This document shows positions 13,001 through 23,945 of a DNA stretch of 64,000 bases, piece by piece (the first letter of the stretch is position 1; each line of letters starts with the position of its first letter). The notes beneath the pieces are model-generated. The model was not told the origin of the DNA and made no database searches. It saw nothing but the letters and a program-made list of their open reading frames with translations. Position numbers and translations under genes: made by a program. Source of the stretch: Tretioscincus oriximinensis. Its lineage: Eukaryota > Chordata > Lepidosauria > Squamata > Gymnophthalmidae. The DNA lies in assembly GCA_022410635.1 (NCBI GenBank), contig JAJVDF010001200.1, positions 129,868-193,867 of the forward strand, read 5' to 3'.

Positions 13001-13640
13001 AGGAGCCCTGCTTGTTGAGGCCATCTAGTCCAGAAAGTGGAGAGATGTGAGCACCCTATACTAACCTCAAATCTAGCCAATGCAGCTATTTAAAAGCAAG
13101 AAATTGTGGTTAGATAAATGGGAACCATCACAGCATGGTGGGGAAGATAGTACTTAAGCCTTTAATCTATTTTTCGCAATAGGTTGTAAGATGCTTTGAA
13201 TCCCCTGAGATGAGAAAAGTAGGTTATAAAAACCCAGTTCTTCTTCTGGGCATTTCAAGTGGAAGAATGAGGCAAACCTGTTCTTGATTTTATACAATTA
13301 AAAAGCAGAAGAATCCTGTAGGTAGCGATTATATGAACTTGTCTAATCCTTTTTTAAAATCTAACCAGGCTAGTTGTTGTCACCACCTCTTTTGAAAGTA
13401 AGTTCCATACAGTAAAGACTTTCTGGGTAAAAAACCAAATATTTTCCTCGTNTGTCCTCACTATCCTGTCCATCAACTTCACTTAATGGCTCCTGGTTCT
13501 AACATTGTATGGTAGAGAAAATATCTTTTCTCCATCCCATGCATGATCTTGTATACTCCAATCAGGTCACCTCTTAAATGCCATCTTTCAAGACTGAAGA
13601 GACCCACATGTTGCAGCCTGATTCCACAAGTAGCAAATTC
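13001..13640 (-). mobile_element. CR1 LINE fragment interrupted by a SINE
   Basis: Antisense CR1 starting AGGAGCCCTGCTTGTTGAGG, CATCTAGTCCAG, resuming after the SINE with GGCATTTCAAGTGGAAG and CACCACCTCTTTTGAAAGTA, and ending TTCAAGACTGAAGAGACCC. Confidence 0.8.
13038..13247 (+). mobile_element. tRNA-headed SINE, 5' truncated, in CR1
   Basis: Lacks the tRNA head. It has GCAGCTATTTAAAAGCAAG, CATGGTGGGGAAGATAGTAC, and GAGAAAAGTAGGTTATAAAA with a short CTT end, embedded in the antisense CR1. Confidence 0.75.
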
Positions 13641-13907
13641 AAAATAACAGAACCCAGAGTAGGATACGATGTGTCAAACTGTGAGAAGCCAAGTTTCTAA
13701 AAACAAGTGCAGGCGAAAAGAGTCTTGTTTGCACTACTATGCCCAATGGTAAGAGTTTGTTTTCCATTCTCTTGAGTAACAGATGATTAATTATCTAGGA
13801 ATTACATTCATTAATATTCAAGAATAAGATTCATAAGAAATCGTTTTCATACTCTGAAAAAGAAATGTACTGAGAGTACAGAATTCTACTTCTTACAAAT
13901 TATTAAA

Positions 13908-14448
13908 GAGCAGAGAAATCAGCTTTGTTCTCATTGGCACAAGGAAGGACTAGAAACAATGGGATGAAAGTGCAAGGAAGTTGATACAGATTAGATATCA
14001 GAAAAAAATTGACATTAAGTCCAGCAAAGGGACTTGTAGCACTTGGAGACTAATAGGAGAAAGGTAGGTGGCATGAGCTTCCAAAGACATGTCTTCTTCA
14101 CCACATGCTAGGGGACCAATGTCAGGAATTGTGTGTAGAAGATGACAATGGACATGTAAGTGTGGTATGGGGATGAACTAAGAGGGAAATGCCTGGAGGA
14201 ACGAGATGCATCTGGATGATTGTGCATCAATCAAATAGTTAACTGGTTATAATATATAAAGTGTGCCAGGAAACCATAGTCTCTATTAAGCCCCTTGTTG
14301 ATGGACAGTAAGGGTGGAATAGGTTGGAAGGTTCAGAAGTCTTCAAACAGAGGCTGGACAGCCATCTGTTTGAGATGGTTTAGTGAATCCTTCATTGACC
14401 CCATGACCCTGGAGGTCCCTTCCAACTCAATGATTCTATTAGTTTTAA
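13908..14448 (+). mobile_element. CR1 LINE 3' fragment interrupted by a MITE
   Basis: Sense CR1: TTTGTTCTCATTGGCACAAG, GGACTAGAAACAATGGGATG, then after the insertion CAGTAAGGGTGG, GTCTTCAAACAGAGGCTGG, and the classic end GTCCCTTCCAACTCAATGAT TCTATT. Confidence 0.85.
14020..14305 (+). mobile_element. Fold-back MITE with defined ends in CR1
   Basis: Inserted in the CR1 at its conserved GACAGTAAG site. The target is duplicated on both sides (ACATTAAG left, ACAGTAAG right, 7 of 8 identical, on one reading of the boundary). The left end is TCCAGCAAAGGGACTTGTAG; the complemented right end is TCCATCAACAAGGGGCTT. The forward arm has the family motif GGAGACTAATAGGAGAAAGG. This copy defines the family ends. 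Confidence 0.75.
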
Positions 14449-15897
14449 AATATCCCAGCTTTACCGTGTCAATGGAGGATGGAGATAACTAGGATCTCTA
14501 ATTGTGATCCTCTAAATGTTTCTGAAGAATAGCCACTTGTCTCTAGGTGAGCCTTCTCCACCTGGTGGAGCACAGTTTGAAAACCACAGCACTCAGCCAA
14601 TAAAGAGCACCATAATTGTGAATCTCCTTTGTTTGCAGATAGAGAAAAGGGTTTTTTATACACTTGCTTAGCGATCATTTGTGGTTCTTTTTTGAATCTG
14701 TAGTGAGAGTTTTAATTGATCTCTTTATTTATTATACCCACCTTGCACCCCCTTTTAAAAAGAGCCCACATTTATGACTCACTTTGAAAAATCAAGACTT
14801 AGGAGACATCGTCNGCAGAACGATTAAAAGAAAAGATATTATTTAACCACAGGGCTAATAATAAAAGATGAAGGCATTCACACATCTATGCCACTTCATC
14901 CCACTCACCACATTTGTCAATTTTTTAAAAAATAGATTCAAGCACATGGACTGACATTATTACTTAAGACGCCAATTGCTGCTTTGACATTTTTATATGT
15001 TTATGGAATTGAAGCCAATTTATTGGATCCTGTGGGGAGGGAAAGCCTTAGCACAGAAAGACAAAGAGATTATCAAACAGAAGCTTCAACAAAAAATGCT
15101 GAAGATGTTAGCCGAGAGGAACAGAAAGCCAGCTATGTCTTCCGAAGGCTTCAAACCAATGAAGGGTTGAGTCACAAATCCCACCTTCTCTGATGCTTCT
15201 TCTCCTCCAAGTTATTTTTGTCTCTTCATCTACCCACCAGAATGTCCACGTTTACCTTCTCAAACTCAAGTTCCCAGTTACCCAGTGCGTTGTTTTCCTC
15301 TCCAGCAAGCATCCACCCAGTGGATAATTTCTGAAAATGGTCCTTCCCACATTGTTTTTATTTAAATTGTTATCCCCTTTCTATGCCCTTAGGTTGGGGC
15401 AAGTCTGTCTTCTTCATTCCTTACGCTCTGATATGGTAAAGGTACATGTGGCTTACAGTGAACAGATCGATCACATTTTCCTTGTGATGTTGGAATAAGA
15501 TTTGCTTACAAGAGATGGAGCTGGTCAAGCGTTGCAGCCACATGCAAGCAGAAACTACCCACTTCATTTATCTCACACTGAGCATACACCCAAAAAACAT
15601 ACTCGAAATACACTCTGCTTACAAACTCCAGTTATCTAATTTCAAAGCCCACTGGTACAACCTCCACTTGAAATGTGTGTCTCCTGGAAGGAGGCTCACT
15701 GTTAATTCTGAATAATCTCTTGCCTTAACTAAGTGACTTGTTCAAATCCAGTTAAGATGAAACTTGTAAGCTGTCCTTTAATACCTGCCCTTCTGTCCTG
15801 CATAGTCTGTCTTAAGATGCTAATCAAACTCCATTACTCTGCCCATAAGAATGGCATCTCCTTGAGCTCACAATCCTTGCCATATCTTGGTTTCACT
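14449..15897. other. Unassigned noncoding stretch
   Basis: No repeat family, exon or regulatory element recognised. One 69-codon open frame near 14984-15193 has no similarity I know. Confidence 0.45.
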
Positions 15898-16772
15898 ATT
15901 TTTATTTATTTAATTTCTATACTGCCCTATACCTGAAGGCCTGGGGTGCTGTGGGGTGGTGTTAAACAATAAAAAATAAAAGAAGGGAAGGAAGAGCTGT
16001 TTTTCAGCCACAGGCCAGGTTAAAGAGGTGTGTCTTCACAGGTATTCTGAATTAGGTAGTGGTAACTAAGAGCTTGGATAGTTTCAAGATAGGACTAGAC
16101 AGGTTTATGGACACCAAGGGTATAAATGGATACTAGGATGGATGTCTGGATGTTGCCTCCGGGATGGAGTAACAGGCAGGACTCCTGAAATGCCATTTGC
16201 AGGGAGTCACGAACAGGAGCATATTTTGCTTTCCTCTGTTCGGACTGCCCAGGTGCATCTGGTGGGCCTCTGTGTGACACAGAATGCTGGACTAGATGGG
16301 CTGTGGCCTGATCCAGTATGGCTCTTCTTATGTTCTTATGATTGTGTCTGGAAGCTGCCACAGAGAAGGCCCTATCCCAGGTTCCTACTCTTTTTGCCAC
16401 TGAGAGGTGTGGTACAATCAGGAAGGCCTCCTTGGCAGATATTGAGGCACAGTCAGGTTGANATGGGAGAAGGCTTTCCTTTACGTATTTGGGGCCCAAG
16501 TTATTAAGGGCCTTACAGGTTAGAGTTAATATCTTGAATTGAGTCCAGCAGAAAATTGGCAGCCAGGGCAGTTCTTTCACATGGTATGTGCCCAACCAGT
16601 CGTTCCAGCCAGCAGTCTAGCTGCTATGTCCTGCACCAGCTGCAGCTTCCAGAACATTTTCAAGGGCAGCCCCATATAGAGTGTATTACCAGATCGCTTC
16701 TGTCCAGAAGTGACTGTAACTGGCGAACTAGACATAGCTGGAAGTTGGCACTCCTTGTCACTACCTCTATGT
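15898..16772 (-). mobile_element. L2 LINE 3' part, split by a CR1
   Basis: Antisense L2. The tail (TATACTGCCCTATACCTGAA) lies at 15898-16053 and the end of the reverse-transcriptase frame at 16346-16772. On the minus strand the latter reads LYMGLPLKMFWKLQLVQD, then KALNNLGPKYVKES, matching the same stretch of the L2 at 39415-41336. CR1 interrupts it at 16054-16341. Confidence 0.85.
16054..16341 (+). mobile_element. CR1 3' end inserted in L2
   Basis: Sense CR1 from AGCTTGGATAGTTTCAAGAT to the typical terminus GGCTCTTCTTATGTTCTTAT, with L2 sequence on both sides. About 35 bp of the expected L2 is missing at the junction. Confidence 0.88.
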
Positions 16773-17267
16773 GATACAGCTATGTTCATCAGGGAACAGA
16801 ATTTCTAGAAAGGTTTTTTTGCAGCAACATGAGTAAAAAAATCTACTTCTTCAAATAGAGGGAACATCTACCTAGGGATAGGCTTCCAGCTAGGTGTCTG
16901 AATAGCAACAGAAATGCAAATGAGTATGGAGGTGTAGAACTGTCCTTACTTAGATTATATATTATTGAATTACCTGTGTGAGGAAAGGTAAAGANGATGG
17001 GAGGGATGGGGGGAAAAACTTTGGAGTACATGGTAGTCTTTTGTATGTTGTGTTGCATTATAATTTCATTTTCTTTTGTTACTGAAGAACTGTGTTATGT
17101 TGTATTATTCGATAAAAATAAATTTAAAAATACCTCTTGATGGATTAGAACCCATGAATTAAATGGGGCCCTATTCTCAGACTCTGTGGAATTGCTTGCT
17201 CTTGCAAGTAGGAGACAGGATTGGACAATATTGTCAGTTGATTTTACTCAGTAATACAAAGGGATTC

Positions 17268-17510
17268 CCGTATTTTTCGGTATATAAGATGCATTATATT
17301 TCCCAAAACAGAGGGGTGAAAAAGGTTGTGAGTCTTATGGTCTGAATGTAGCAAAATTCCCACCAAATGTAGAAAATGTTCACAAAGCTGGCAGTAGCAG
17401 CAGCTCAACTGTGGGGGAAAAAATCAGATTTTTTCCCTCTTATTTTCCTCCTCTAAAATCTAGGTGTGTCTTATAGCCCAGTGCATTTTATAGTCAGAAA
17501 AATATGGTAT
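17268..17510. mobile_element. MITE with TATTTTTCGG-type inverted ends
   Basis: The left end, CCGTATTTTTCGGTATATAA GATGCA, is mirrored by the right end, whose complement is ACCATATTTTTCTGACTATA AAATGCA. The interior has CTGGCAGTAGCAGCAGC. I do not assign a superfamily. Confidence 0.7.
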
Positions 17511-18425
17511 ATTAGATTATATGTATATGATTATACATCTTCAATTGACAATCGTATGGGTGTGAATGAAAATCTATTTCAATTAGCAAATTGACTGTGT
17601 CTATGATAGGCAACTGATACAAGATTGTGATGCTACTGAAATTAATATATTCTTCACCCTGCAATATAAAGCAGTTTATATACAAGGATTGTTGGCCTTA
17701 TGTAAAAGTAGTGATTGTAGAATCAGTAGTTCCATATATTACTTAGACAAAAAGATTGCGAACGCTTAAAGATTATAAACTCCACAGGGGGGAATAGATA
17801 TATTCCATAGGAAAGAAAGGAAAAGGAAGGACAGTCCAGAGAAAGCAGGTGAATTTGATACAAAAGGCGGAAAATAAAATTAAATAATATGAAAAACTAT
17901 GAATCTGCAATCCAATTCCTGATTTGCTACAAAAGTGCACTAATCCAATATGAGTCTGAAGGAAAGGTAAGATGTATGAGTCACTTGCGCAGTTTGCTTT
18001 TCCATCTGCTAGCATGTGAAGTTAGATTTTCAGTTATAACAAATACTTTGCCAGCAGAAATGCAAGGTGAGATATGATGAAAGAACCAAAGCTGCTCAAT
18101 AAATCCATTACTAGCATAGAGAGATTAGTAAACCTCCAGGGGAGGGTAATGAAGGGGATCCCCCTTAGAAGCAAGGAGCATGAATTCCACCTATATGCTG
18201 TTCAACGTTTCAAAAAGTGCGACTGGTCTGAAGCAACCGCCATGCACTCGAAAGAATACACCATGGCCACATCCATCAGCAGTTGCGCAGGTGAGAAGAG
18301 GCAGGCAAGGCCTCTGTTAAAGGAGGGAGGGGGACAGGGAGAAGGGGGGGACTCACGCTTGGGGTGGGATGTTGTGGTGGGTTAGGAGGAGGAGGGGTGC
18401 TAAAGACCCATTCAACTCCATAATG
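17511..18425. other. Unassigned noncoding stretch
   Basis: No recognised repeat or gene. 18290-18370 is a short purine/G-rich patch. Confidence 0.45.
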
Positions 18426-18750
18426 TAAGAATGTAAGAACATAAGAAGAGCCTTACTGAATCGGGCAAGTCCATCTAGTCCAACGTTCTGCCTCACACAG
18501 AGGCCCATCCACATGCAAGACCAGAATAATAGATGCAATAACAGAAGAAAGAAAAATATGCACCAGTTCTCGACTCCCTGCAAATGGTATTTCAGGAGTC
18601 CTGCCTGTTGCTCCATCCCGGAGGCAGTATCCAGACATCCATCCTAGGACCCATTGATACCCTTGGTGTCCATAAATCTGTCCTGTCTTGAAACTATCCA
18701 AGCTGTTAGCTACCACCACCTCTTGAGGAAGTAAATTCCTCTTCAGGAAT
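18426..18750 (-). mobile_element. CR1 LINE 3' fragment
   Basis: Antisense CR1 with GAACATAAGAAGAGCC start, CATCTAGTCCAACGTTCTGC, TGCAAATGGTATTTCAGGAG, and CACCACCTCTTGAGGAAGTA. Confidence 0.88.
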
Positions 18751-18773
18751 GTAAATGGGCTTATTCCCCTGGA

Positions 18774-18947
18774 AAGAATATGAGAAGCCCTGCTGAATGA
18801 GGCCCATCTAGTCCAGCATTCTGTCACACACAATGACCCACCAATTGCACCTAGGCAGTCTCAAGCAAAAGAAGGCAAATCCCACTCCTGTTCTCGACTC
18901 CCTGGAATATGCTATTTTCAGGAATACTGCCTGTTGCGGTATTTGAA
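18774..18947 (-). mobile_element. Second CR1 LINE 3' fragment
   Basis: Starts AGAATATGAGAAGCCCTGCT directly after the previous CR1 and repeats the same 3' segment, so it is a separate insertion in the same orientation, possibly into the first. Confidence 0.85.
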
Positions 18948-19194
18948 GTTCAGCATTACAATTTCTCAACTCAAAGTGCTCTAAGATAAATGAGAATCGG
19001 ACTCTTGAACACCAAAAAGACAGTCTGCAAAGGATTGGAGAGAAATTTGTGCCTACTTAGTATATACATTTCTGCAATTGCTATATACGGGGTTCCAGAT
19101 GTAAACAATAACTAACTGCCAGCTTCCTCTATCTCTACTTCCTGACAGAATTTCTGCTTCCTGTTTATGGTTCATAGTTGACATGTGAAAAAGC

Positions 19195-19260
19195 TTAGAT
19201 GCTCAACAGCTTCACGAAGCTGGCAGTAGCAGCAGCCCAAATATAAGGGGGGTGAAGTGG
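19195..19260. repeat. Interior piece of the 17268 MITE family
   Basis: GAAGCTGGCAGTAGCAGCAG matches the interior of the 17268-17510 element (CACAAAGCTGGCAGTAGCAG). The terminal repeats are not visible here. Confidence 0.5.
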
Positions 19261-19594
19261 AGTTGTTATTGTGCCTCTTCTGCTCCACCTGCACAGGGCC
19301 CAGCCCTCTGGACTACAGCACCGCAGAAGGATGCCTGGGAGGAAGTTTCTTTAGCCAACAGGAAACATTTTTTCTTCTTACAGGAAGGTGGCTGGGGGAT
19401 CTGCCAATACTTTAGTTGATTCTACTATATTTCATGGTTTGCAAATACTATATGTGTATTCCAAAATCTACAATTCACAACAAAATCCTGGTTTTCTGAC
19501 ACGTGGCTTTATGAAAATAAACAAACCTACAAGGGAATGGGCATAAAGATTTTTAATTTGATAAAACTAAACAAAAACCTCCATCCAACAAGGT

Positions 19595-19830
19595 AACCTG
19601 TTTGTCATTCATTCTTTTCTCCCGACTCACTATTCGAAGATCTCAAGGTGGGTAACAAGAATACAAAGCATGTTTAAAAAACAACCAGTGAATCAAAATG
19701 GGAAGGTAAGCTGTCTCTTCAGCCAAAGACCAGCACTAGTGGTTAAGACCATTAAAACAGAACCAGTTGTGGCACTGAGATCTCCACTCCACATCTTGAT
19801 GTATCTGGGAAATCACCTTTTGGTTGCATC
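19595..19830 (-). mobile_element. Degenerate L2 3' end
   Basis: CATTCATTCTTTTCTCCCGA, GATCTCAAGGTGGGTAACAA and CTGTCTCTTCAGCCAAAGAC follow the order of antisense L2 tails elsewhere in the window. Confidence 0.55.
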
Positions 19831-20177
19831 AACTGTCCAAAATGGCAAAAGATGTTATTGCAGAAGTTTCTCTCTCACANACACACATACTCACGCATAA
19901 TCCTACCAACATGTTTAAAAGCACTGTGTTCTTTTTCAGACCCTAGTTCCCCCTGCAAACCTTAGAATTGCATGCTGTTGACCTCTCTGCAACACCGTTA
20001 TCAGTATAAATAAGCTTTTAAGACTGTGGGAGTATCTCCTTCTCTAAACAAAGAAGCAGGAAGTGATGATACAGCGCTGCAGAAATGTACAGAGGGTTAG
20101 GTCTTCACAGCAACAAAGCAAGCTGGTAACTAAGGATGGGGCACAGCACCACCAGTGTCTTATGGGACTAGATGCAG

Positions 20178-20476
20178 ACACCAACAGTGCAGTCGCTAAG
20201 GAGACGGTCTCTCATCTGGGAGATCAGGTTTTGCAGCCCTGTGTTGGACGTGGGGAGGGGTGAGCACCTTCTACTGGGTAGCTCTACCCACCCACCCAGC
20301 TATTTGAAAGCAAGAATTGCAAGAAATTGCAACTGACTACCACTAGATAAATTGGAACCACCACAGTCTGGTAGGGAATATAGAATGTAAACCTTCGGGC
20401 AAAAAATACTTTGATAAGCTGCTTTGAATCCCTTTGGGTGAGAAAAGCGGGTTATAAAAACCCAGTTTTTCTTCTA
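20178..20476 (+). mobile_element. tRNA-headed SINE, nearly complete
   Basis: GTGCAGTCGCTAAGGAGACG head, GTTTTGCAGCCCTGTGTTGG, AAGAAATTGCAACTGACTAC, CAGTCTGGTAGGGAATATAG, and GAGAAAAGCGGGTTATAAAA tail with a short CTT end. Confidence 0.88.
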
Positions 20477-20865
20477 GATATCAGGTACTGATTGCTATTC
20501 TTTAGTACATACAGAAAAAGACAAAATCTATACTTGTTGATTGTTAAGGAAGGTTTTTACAAGTTTCCTGAACTACAATTCAGGGGTGTAGGTACCATAG
20601 GACAAGCAGTGCCCTGAGCCCCCCAGAGACAGCAGCCCCTGGGGGCACGGTAGTTTGTAAAAATAAATAAATAATTAAGTATTTTTAGGCTCCCAGAGCC
20701 CCACTTCATTTATCTGCCCCGAAATCCCTAAGAGTCTAGCACTGATTCTAGTAAGACTTGCACAGAATGCGACATGGGAAAGGTAGTTNTTAGTTCATAT
20801 TGGAAAAGCCATATGTTGGACAGTCTTAGGTTGGAGCTTGACAAGTATTTTTTATTTCAGAAAAA

Positions 20866-20980
20866 AAGCAGTGTTAGTAGAAATTACCGCAAGCGGGCTT
20901 GTAGCACTTGGAGACTAACTAGAGAAAGGTAGGTGGCAGAAACATTCGTAGACACGTGTACTTCTTCAGATGCTAGGGGA
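20866..20980 (+). repeat. Fold-back MITE forward arm
   Basis: AAGCAGTGTTAGTAGAAATT, CTTGTAGCACTTGGAGACTA, CGTGTACTTCTTCAGATGCT; no reverse arm. Confidence 0.75.
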
Positions 20981-21141
20981 CAATTTTTTAAAATTCATCT
21001 TCAATCCTCAACCCATTTCCCCCTGTTTTTGTCCATTTCTTCAGTGCTGAAGCTGGATTAAAAATACATGTGTGCATCATATTCACCCAACTGAATCACC
21101 TGTTGAGACTGGTACCACAAGATTTGCAGCATCATAGTTTG

Positions 21142-21350
21142 ATCACAGAATCCTAGAGTTGAGAGGGACCTCCAGGCTCCTGGGTCCAACCCCCCGCTCA
21201 ATGCAAGACTCACAAAACCATTTCTAGACCGATGGGCGTCCAGCCTCTGTTTGAAGACTTCCATTGAAGGAGAACTCGCCACCTCTTGTGGCAACCTAGT
21301 NCACTGGTTGACAACCCATACTGTCAGAAAGATTTTTGATATCTAATCTC
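21142..21350 (-). mobile_element. CR1 LINE 3' end (second subfamily)
   Basis: Antisense copy of the CR1 subfamily ending TTCTATGATT: ACAGAATCCTAGAGTTGAGA, GGGTCCAACCCCCCGCTCAA, CAGCCTCTGTTTGAAGACTT, TACTGTCAGAAAGATTTTTG. Confidence 0.88.
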
Positions 21351-21537
21351 CATAACTTTAAAGGGGGAAAAAGAAACATGTTTGATTTTCCGCTACTCAT
21401 TCTTTCTTTTAAAACGTATTTTAAAAAAAGAAGAGAAGGTTGAACTTTATTTTACATCTAGTTGGATTCAATATTTCCCAGAAAGCAGACATATTTATAT
21501 TATATTACAGAGAATTAAATAGAATTCAATTCCAGAG

Positions 21538-21738
21538 AAATAGCCGTGTTAGTCTAGCAGAAAGTCCAGCAAAGGAGCTAGCAGCACTTTGAGACTAACT
21601 TGAGAAAAGTGGTTGGCATAAGCTTTCGTAGAAAGGTCTACTTCTTCAGATGCATCTGAAGAAGTAGCCCTTTCTACGAAAGCTTATGCCAACCACTTTT
21701 CTCAAGTTAGTCTCAAAGTACTGCTAGCTCCTTTGCTG
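21538..21738. mobile_element. Fold-back MITE forming a 172-bp palindrome
   Basis: Preceded by the family lead-in ATAGCCGTGTTAGTCTAGCA (21538 on). 21567-21652 and 21653-21738 are 86-bp arms in inverted orientation with no spacer, centred on CAGATGCATCTG. They differ at only two positions (84 of 86 pair). Arm motifs are CAGCAAAGGAGCTAGCAG and GGCATAAGCTTTCGTAGAAA. Confidence 0.95.
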
Positions 21739-22140
21739 AATTAAATAGAATGTTATGAATAATAGCTTTTAGGATCTACAAAAAATCTACAATGCTCCAT
21801 TATCTCTTTCTTTCTAGACAGATGTGACTTGTTTTCCAAGAAAGCTCTCTTAACATAACCAAACAACAACAACATAAGTGATTCCATAAGTGTTTGTTTG
21901 TAAATCAAATAATATTCTCCTGAGGTGATAGTTTGCTTGTAATTTTAAGTAGCCTACAGAAAAACATCATGATATCAAAACACTAAAGTCCAGCGGTTAC
22001 AAAGACACTTAATCTTTGGCTACAGTTCCAAAGAAGGATACAGAGGTAAAGAGTAAATTGTCCTTCAAAAGGCAACGTTGAACTTTCAAAGAAAATATCC
22101 AGGCAGTATATGCCTTTTTCCTGAACACATAAGCAGTAAT

Positions 22141-22333
22141 ATAGGTGAAACCCTCTTATAAAGAACCTTGACATAACAAAATTCATGACATAACAAATAC
22201 ATTTGAAAGACCCAGCAGAACGCATGTAAGAGTAATGTTGGTTACAATGTGTCTTATTACAACAAAATTTCATTATAATGAGCACATCCACCTGACCCCT
22301 TGGTGTTCGTTATAACAGGGTTCCACCTGCATA
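22141..22333 (+). mobile_element. Tc1/mariner (Tigger-like) MITE
   Basis: The left end is TAGGTGAAACCCTCTTATAA; the complemented right end is CAGGTGGAACCCTGTTATAA. The interior shares CAGCAGAACGCATGTAAGAG with the copy at 1201. Confidence 0.8.
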
Positions 22334-22529
22334 TTGATATTTCTGAGCACCATCTGTTTTATCTCCTTCATCCCTAACAAATTACTGATGTTGTGGCTGA
22401 GATTCCATTATTATATGGTGGAAGTTGGGTCCCTCTGGTGCCTGGCCCACAAATGGTCCAGTTTACCAGTCTCAACTTTGCTGGAAATCCTAACCAAGAT
22501 AATAAATGAAGGTACTAATCACCAGCTAT

Positions 22530-22672
22530 CTTCTAAATGCCATTTGCAGGGTGAAAGTTTTTCCTCTTTCTCTTACTTGAGGTACCCAGAAGCAATTAGT
22601 GAACCTCTTTGTGAGACAGGTCTTAGATGAGCTGAAGCCTGATCCAAGCAGGATTCCTCTTGTATTCTTAAA
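22530..22672 (+). mobile_element. CR1 LINE 3' end
   Basis: Sense CR1: AATGCCATTTGCAGGGTGAA, TACCCAGAAGCAATTAGTGA, GATCCAAGCAGGATTCCTCT and a TTGTATTCTTAA terminus. Confidence 0.75.
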
Positions 22673-22789
22673 TATTCTAGAATGTCATTTTGGGTGATTT
22701 AATCTGGCCTGTGTGCCATCTACTGCAAAGGAAGCATATGAAAAGGGGCCTCTGCCATATACTGCACCAGTCTGCAGGAAGGAAGCTAT

Positions 22790-22866
22790 CAGAGTTAATA
22801 AATAAAATCTGGGATAGAACTTTAGACCTTTAATGGATATAGAACAGATTTTATCTGGTGACTCTA
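22790..22866. repeat. Short MITE of the CCAGATAAAATCCAGGA family
   Basis: AAAATCTGGGATAGAACTTT and GATTTTATCTGGTGACTCTA are inverted ends of the family best seen at 52362-52533. The interior is mostly deleted. Confidence 0.55.
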
Positions 22867-23869
22867 CTGTGGGTACTTATGCTGCACTAATAGTAACTGA
22901 AAAAGGTCCCTAGTATTCCACAGAATAATAAGTGCAATACAAAATTATTTTTCTGTATCCTTCACAGAGTAAAATGGCTGGAGAAGGAAAGAGGAACAGG
23001 ATGTACAAGTAGATAAAGCAATATAAACAGGTGCCTGGCTCCTGCTCCTAACCGAGGTTGTGTGGCAGAGTGGCCAAGTACTTGTAGGGTGTGCAAAATT
23101 CAAACAGACCCATAGCTTTAATATAACAGGCTGCTCACCTCCCTCAACCTTTCATTCCATGCTGCCTGGGAACCCAGTTCTTCACCACCACTACTGCCAC
23201 TGCTGATAACGTATGATAGTGATAGGAAACAGAGGACTTGTTCCAGCCTGTGAGGAGACACTATACATTTTGAAAACCTCATTCGCAACAGAGGAAGAAC
23301 TAGCAGCGTTTGCAGATCCATTGCTGAGCCTAGAAATCTGTATCTGGCTCTGAAGAACCCACAAAATTATTAGACTTACAGAATTATGGCATTTGGGTTG
23401 TTGGTATCGTCGTTTCTCTCCCCCCGCCCCCTCACCCACCCAAGTAATTGTACAAAGAAGTACTTTTTATTTTAAATTCTTTGCTTTTTCAAATCATGTT
23501 GAAAGGCCTTGCTGCTGCGTACATTTCAGTTCTCTAAATTACTGGGTTGAGCCAAGTGTTCCAACATGAGCTATTTGATACGGCAGCTGCAAGTGAAAAG
23601 GGCACCACGGGTATTGGAAGTAGGCGAGACTTCCAAATGTCCAATCTCAAATCAGATTTCTCTTGCTGGCACAAATTTCTACACAAAGGAGCTCAATCGG
23701 TGAAGAAAATGATCCAATCAATAATCCAATGATGAATATGGCTAAATGATCATCAGGTTTCTTCACGCAAGGAAAAGGCTTGGGAACCTGTGGGACAGGT
23801 GGCTTTTCAGTAAGGCTGCAACCAGATGTTGCTTCTTCAGATGCTGTGAAACAACTGCCAGGTACAAAC
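22867..23869. other. Unassigned noncoding stretch
   Basis: No recognised repeat or gene. Confidence 0.45.
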
Positions 23870-23941
23870 CATATGTAGCAAACTGAATGCAGGAATAATA
23901 TATGCTTATTGTTATTTTATACATTCAGTTTGCTACATGTG
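23870..23941. repeat. Inverted repeat, 20-bp arms
   Basis: CATATGTAGCAAACTGAATG (23870-23889) pairs with 23922-23941 at 19 of 20 positions across a 32-base loop. Confidence 0.85.
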
Positions 23942-23945
23942 CTAC

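Noticed and set aside
12809..13024. 71-codon minus-strand frame upstream of the GNB1 start exon
   Set aside because: Part of it is CR1 sequence and there is no similarity or splice evidence; not a second GNB1 exon.
16990..17135. Possible L1-type 3' end (TGTATTATTCGATAAAAATA)
   Set aside because: Only a T-rich stretch and an AATAAA-like tail; nothing specific enough to call L1.
20570..20760. GGGGTGTAGGTACC-type block considered as a MITE
   Set aside because: No inverted ends or second copy found within the window.
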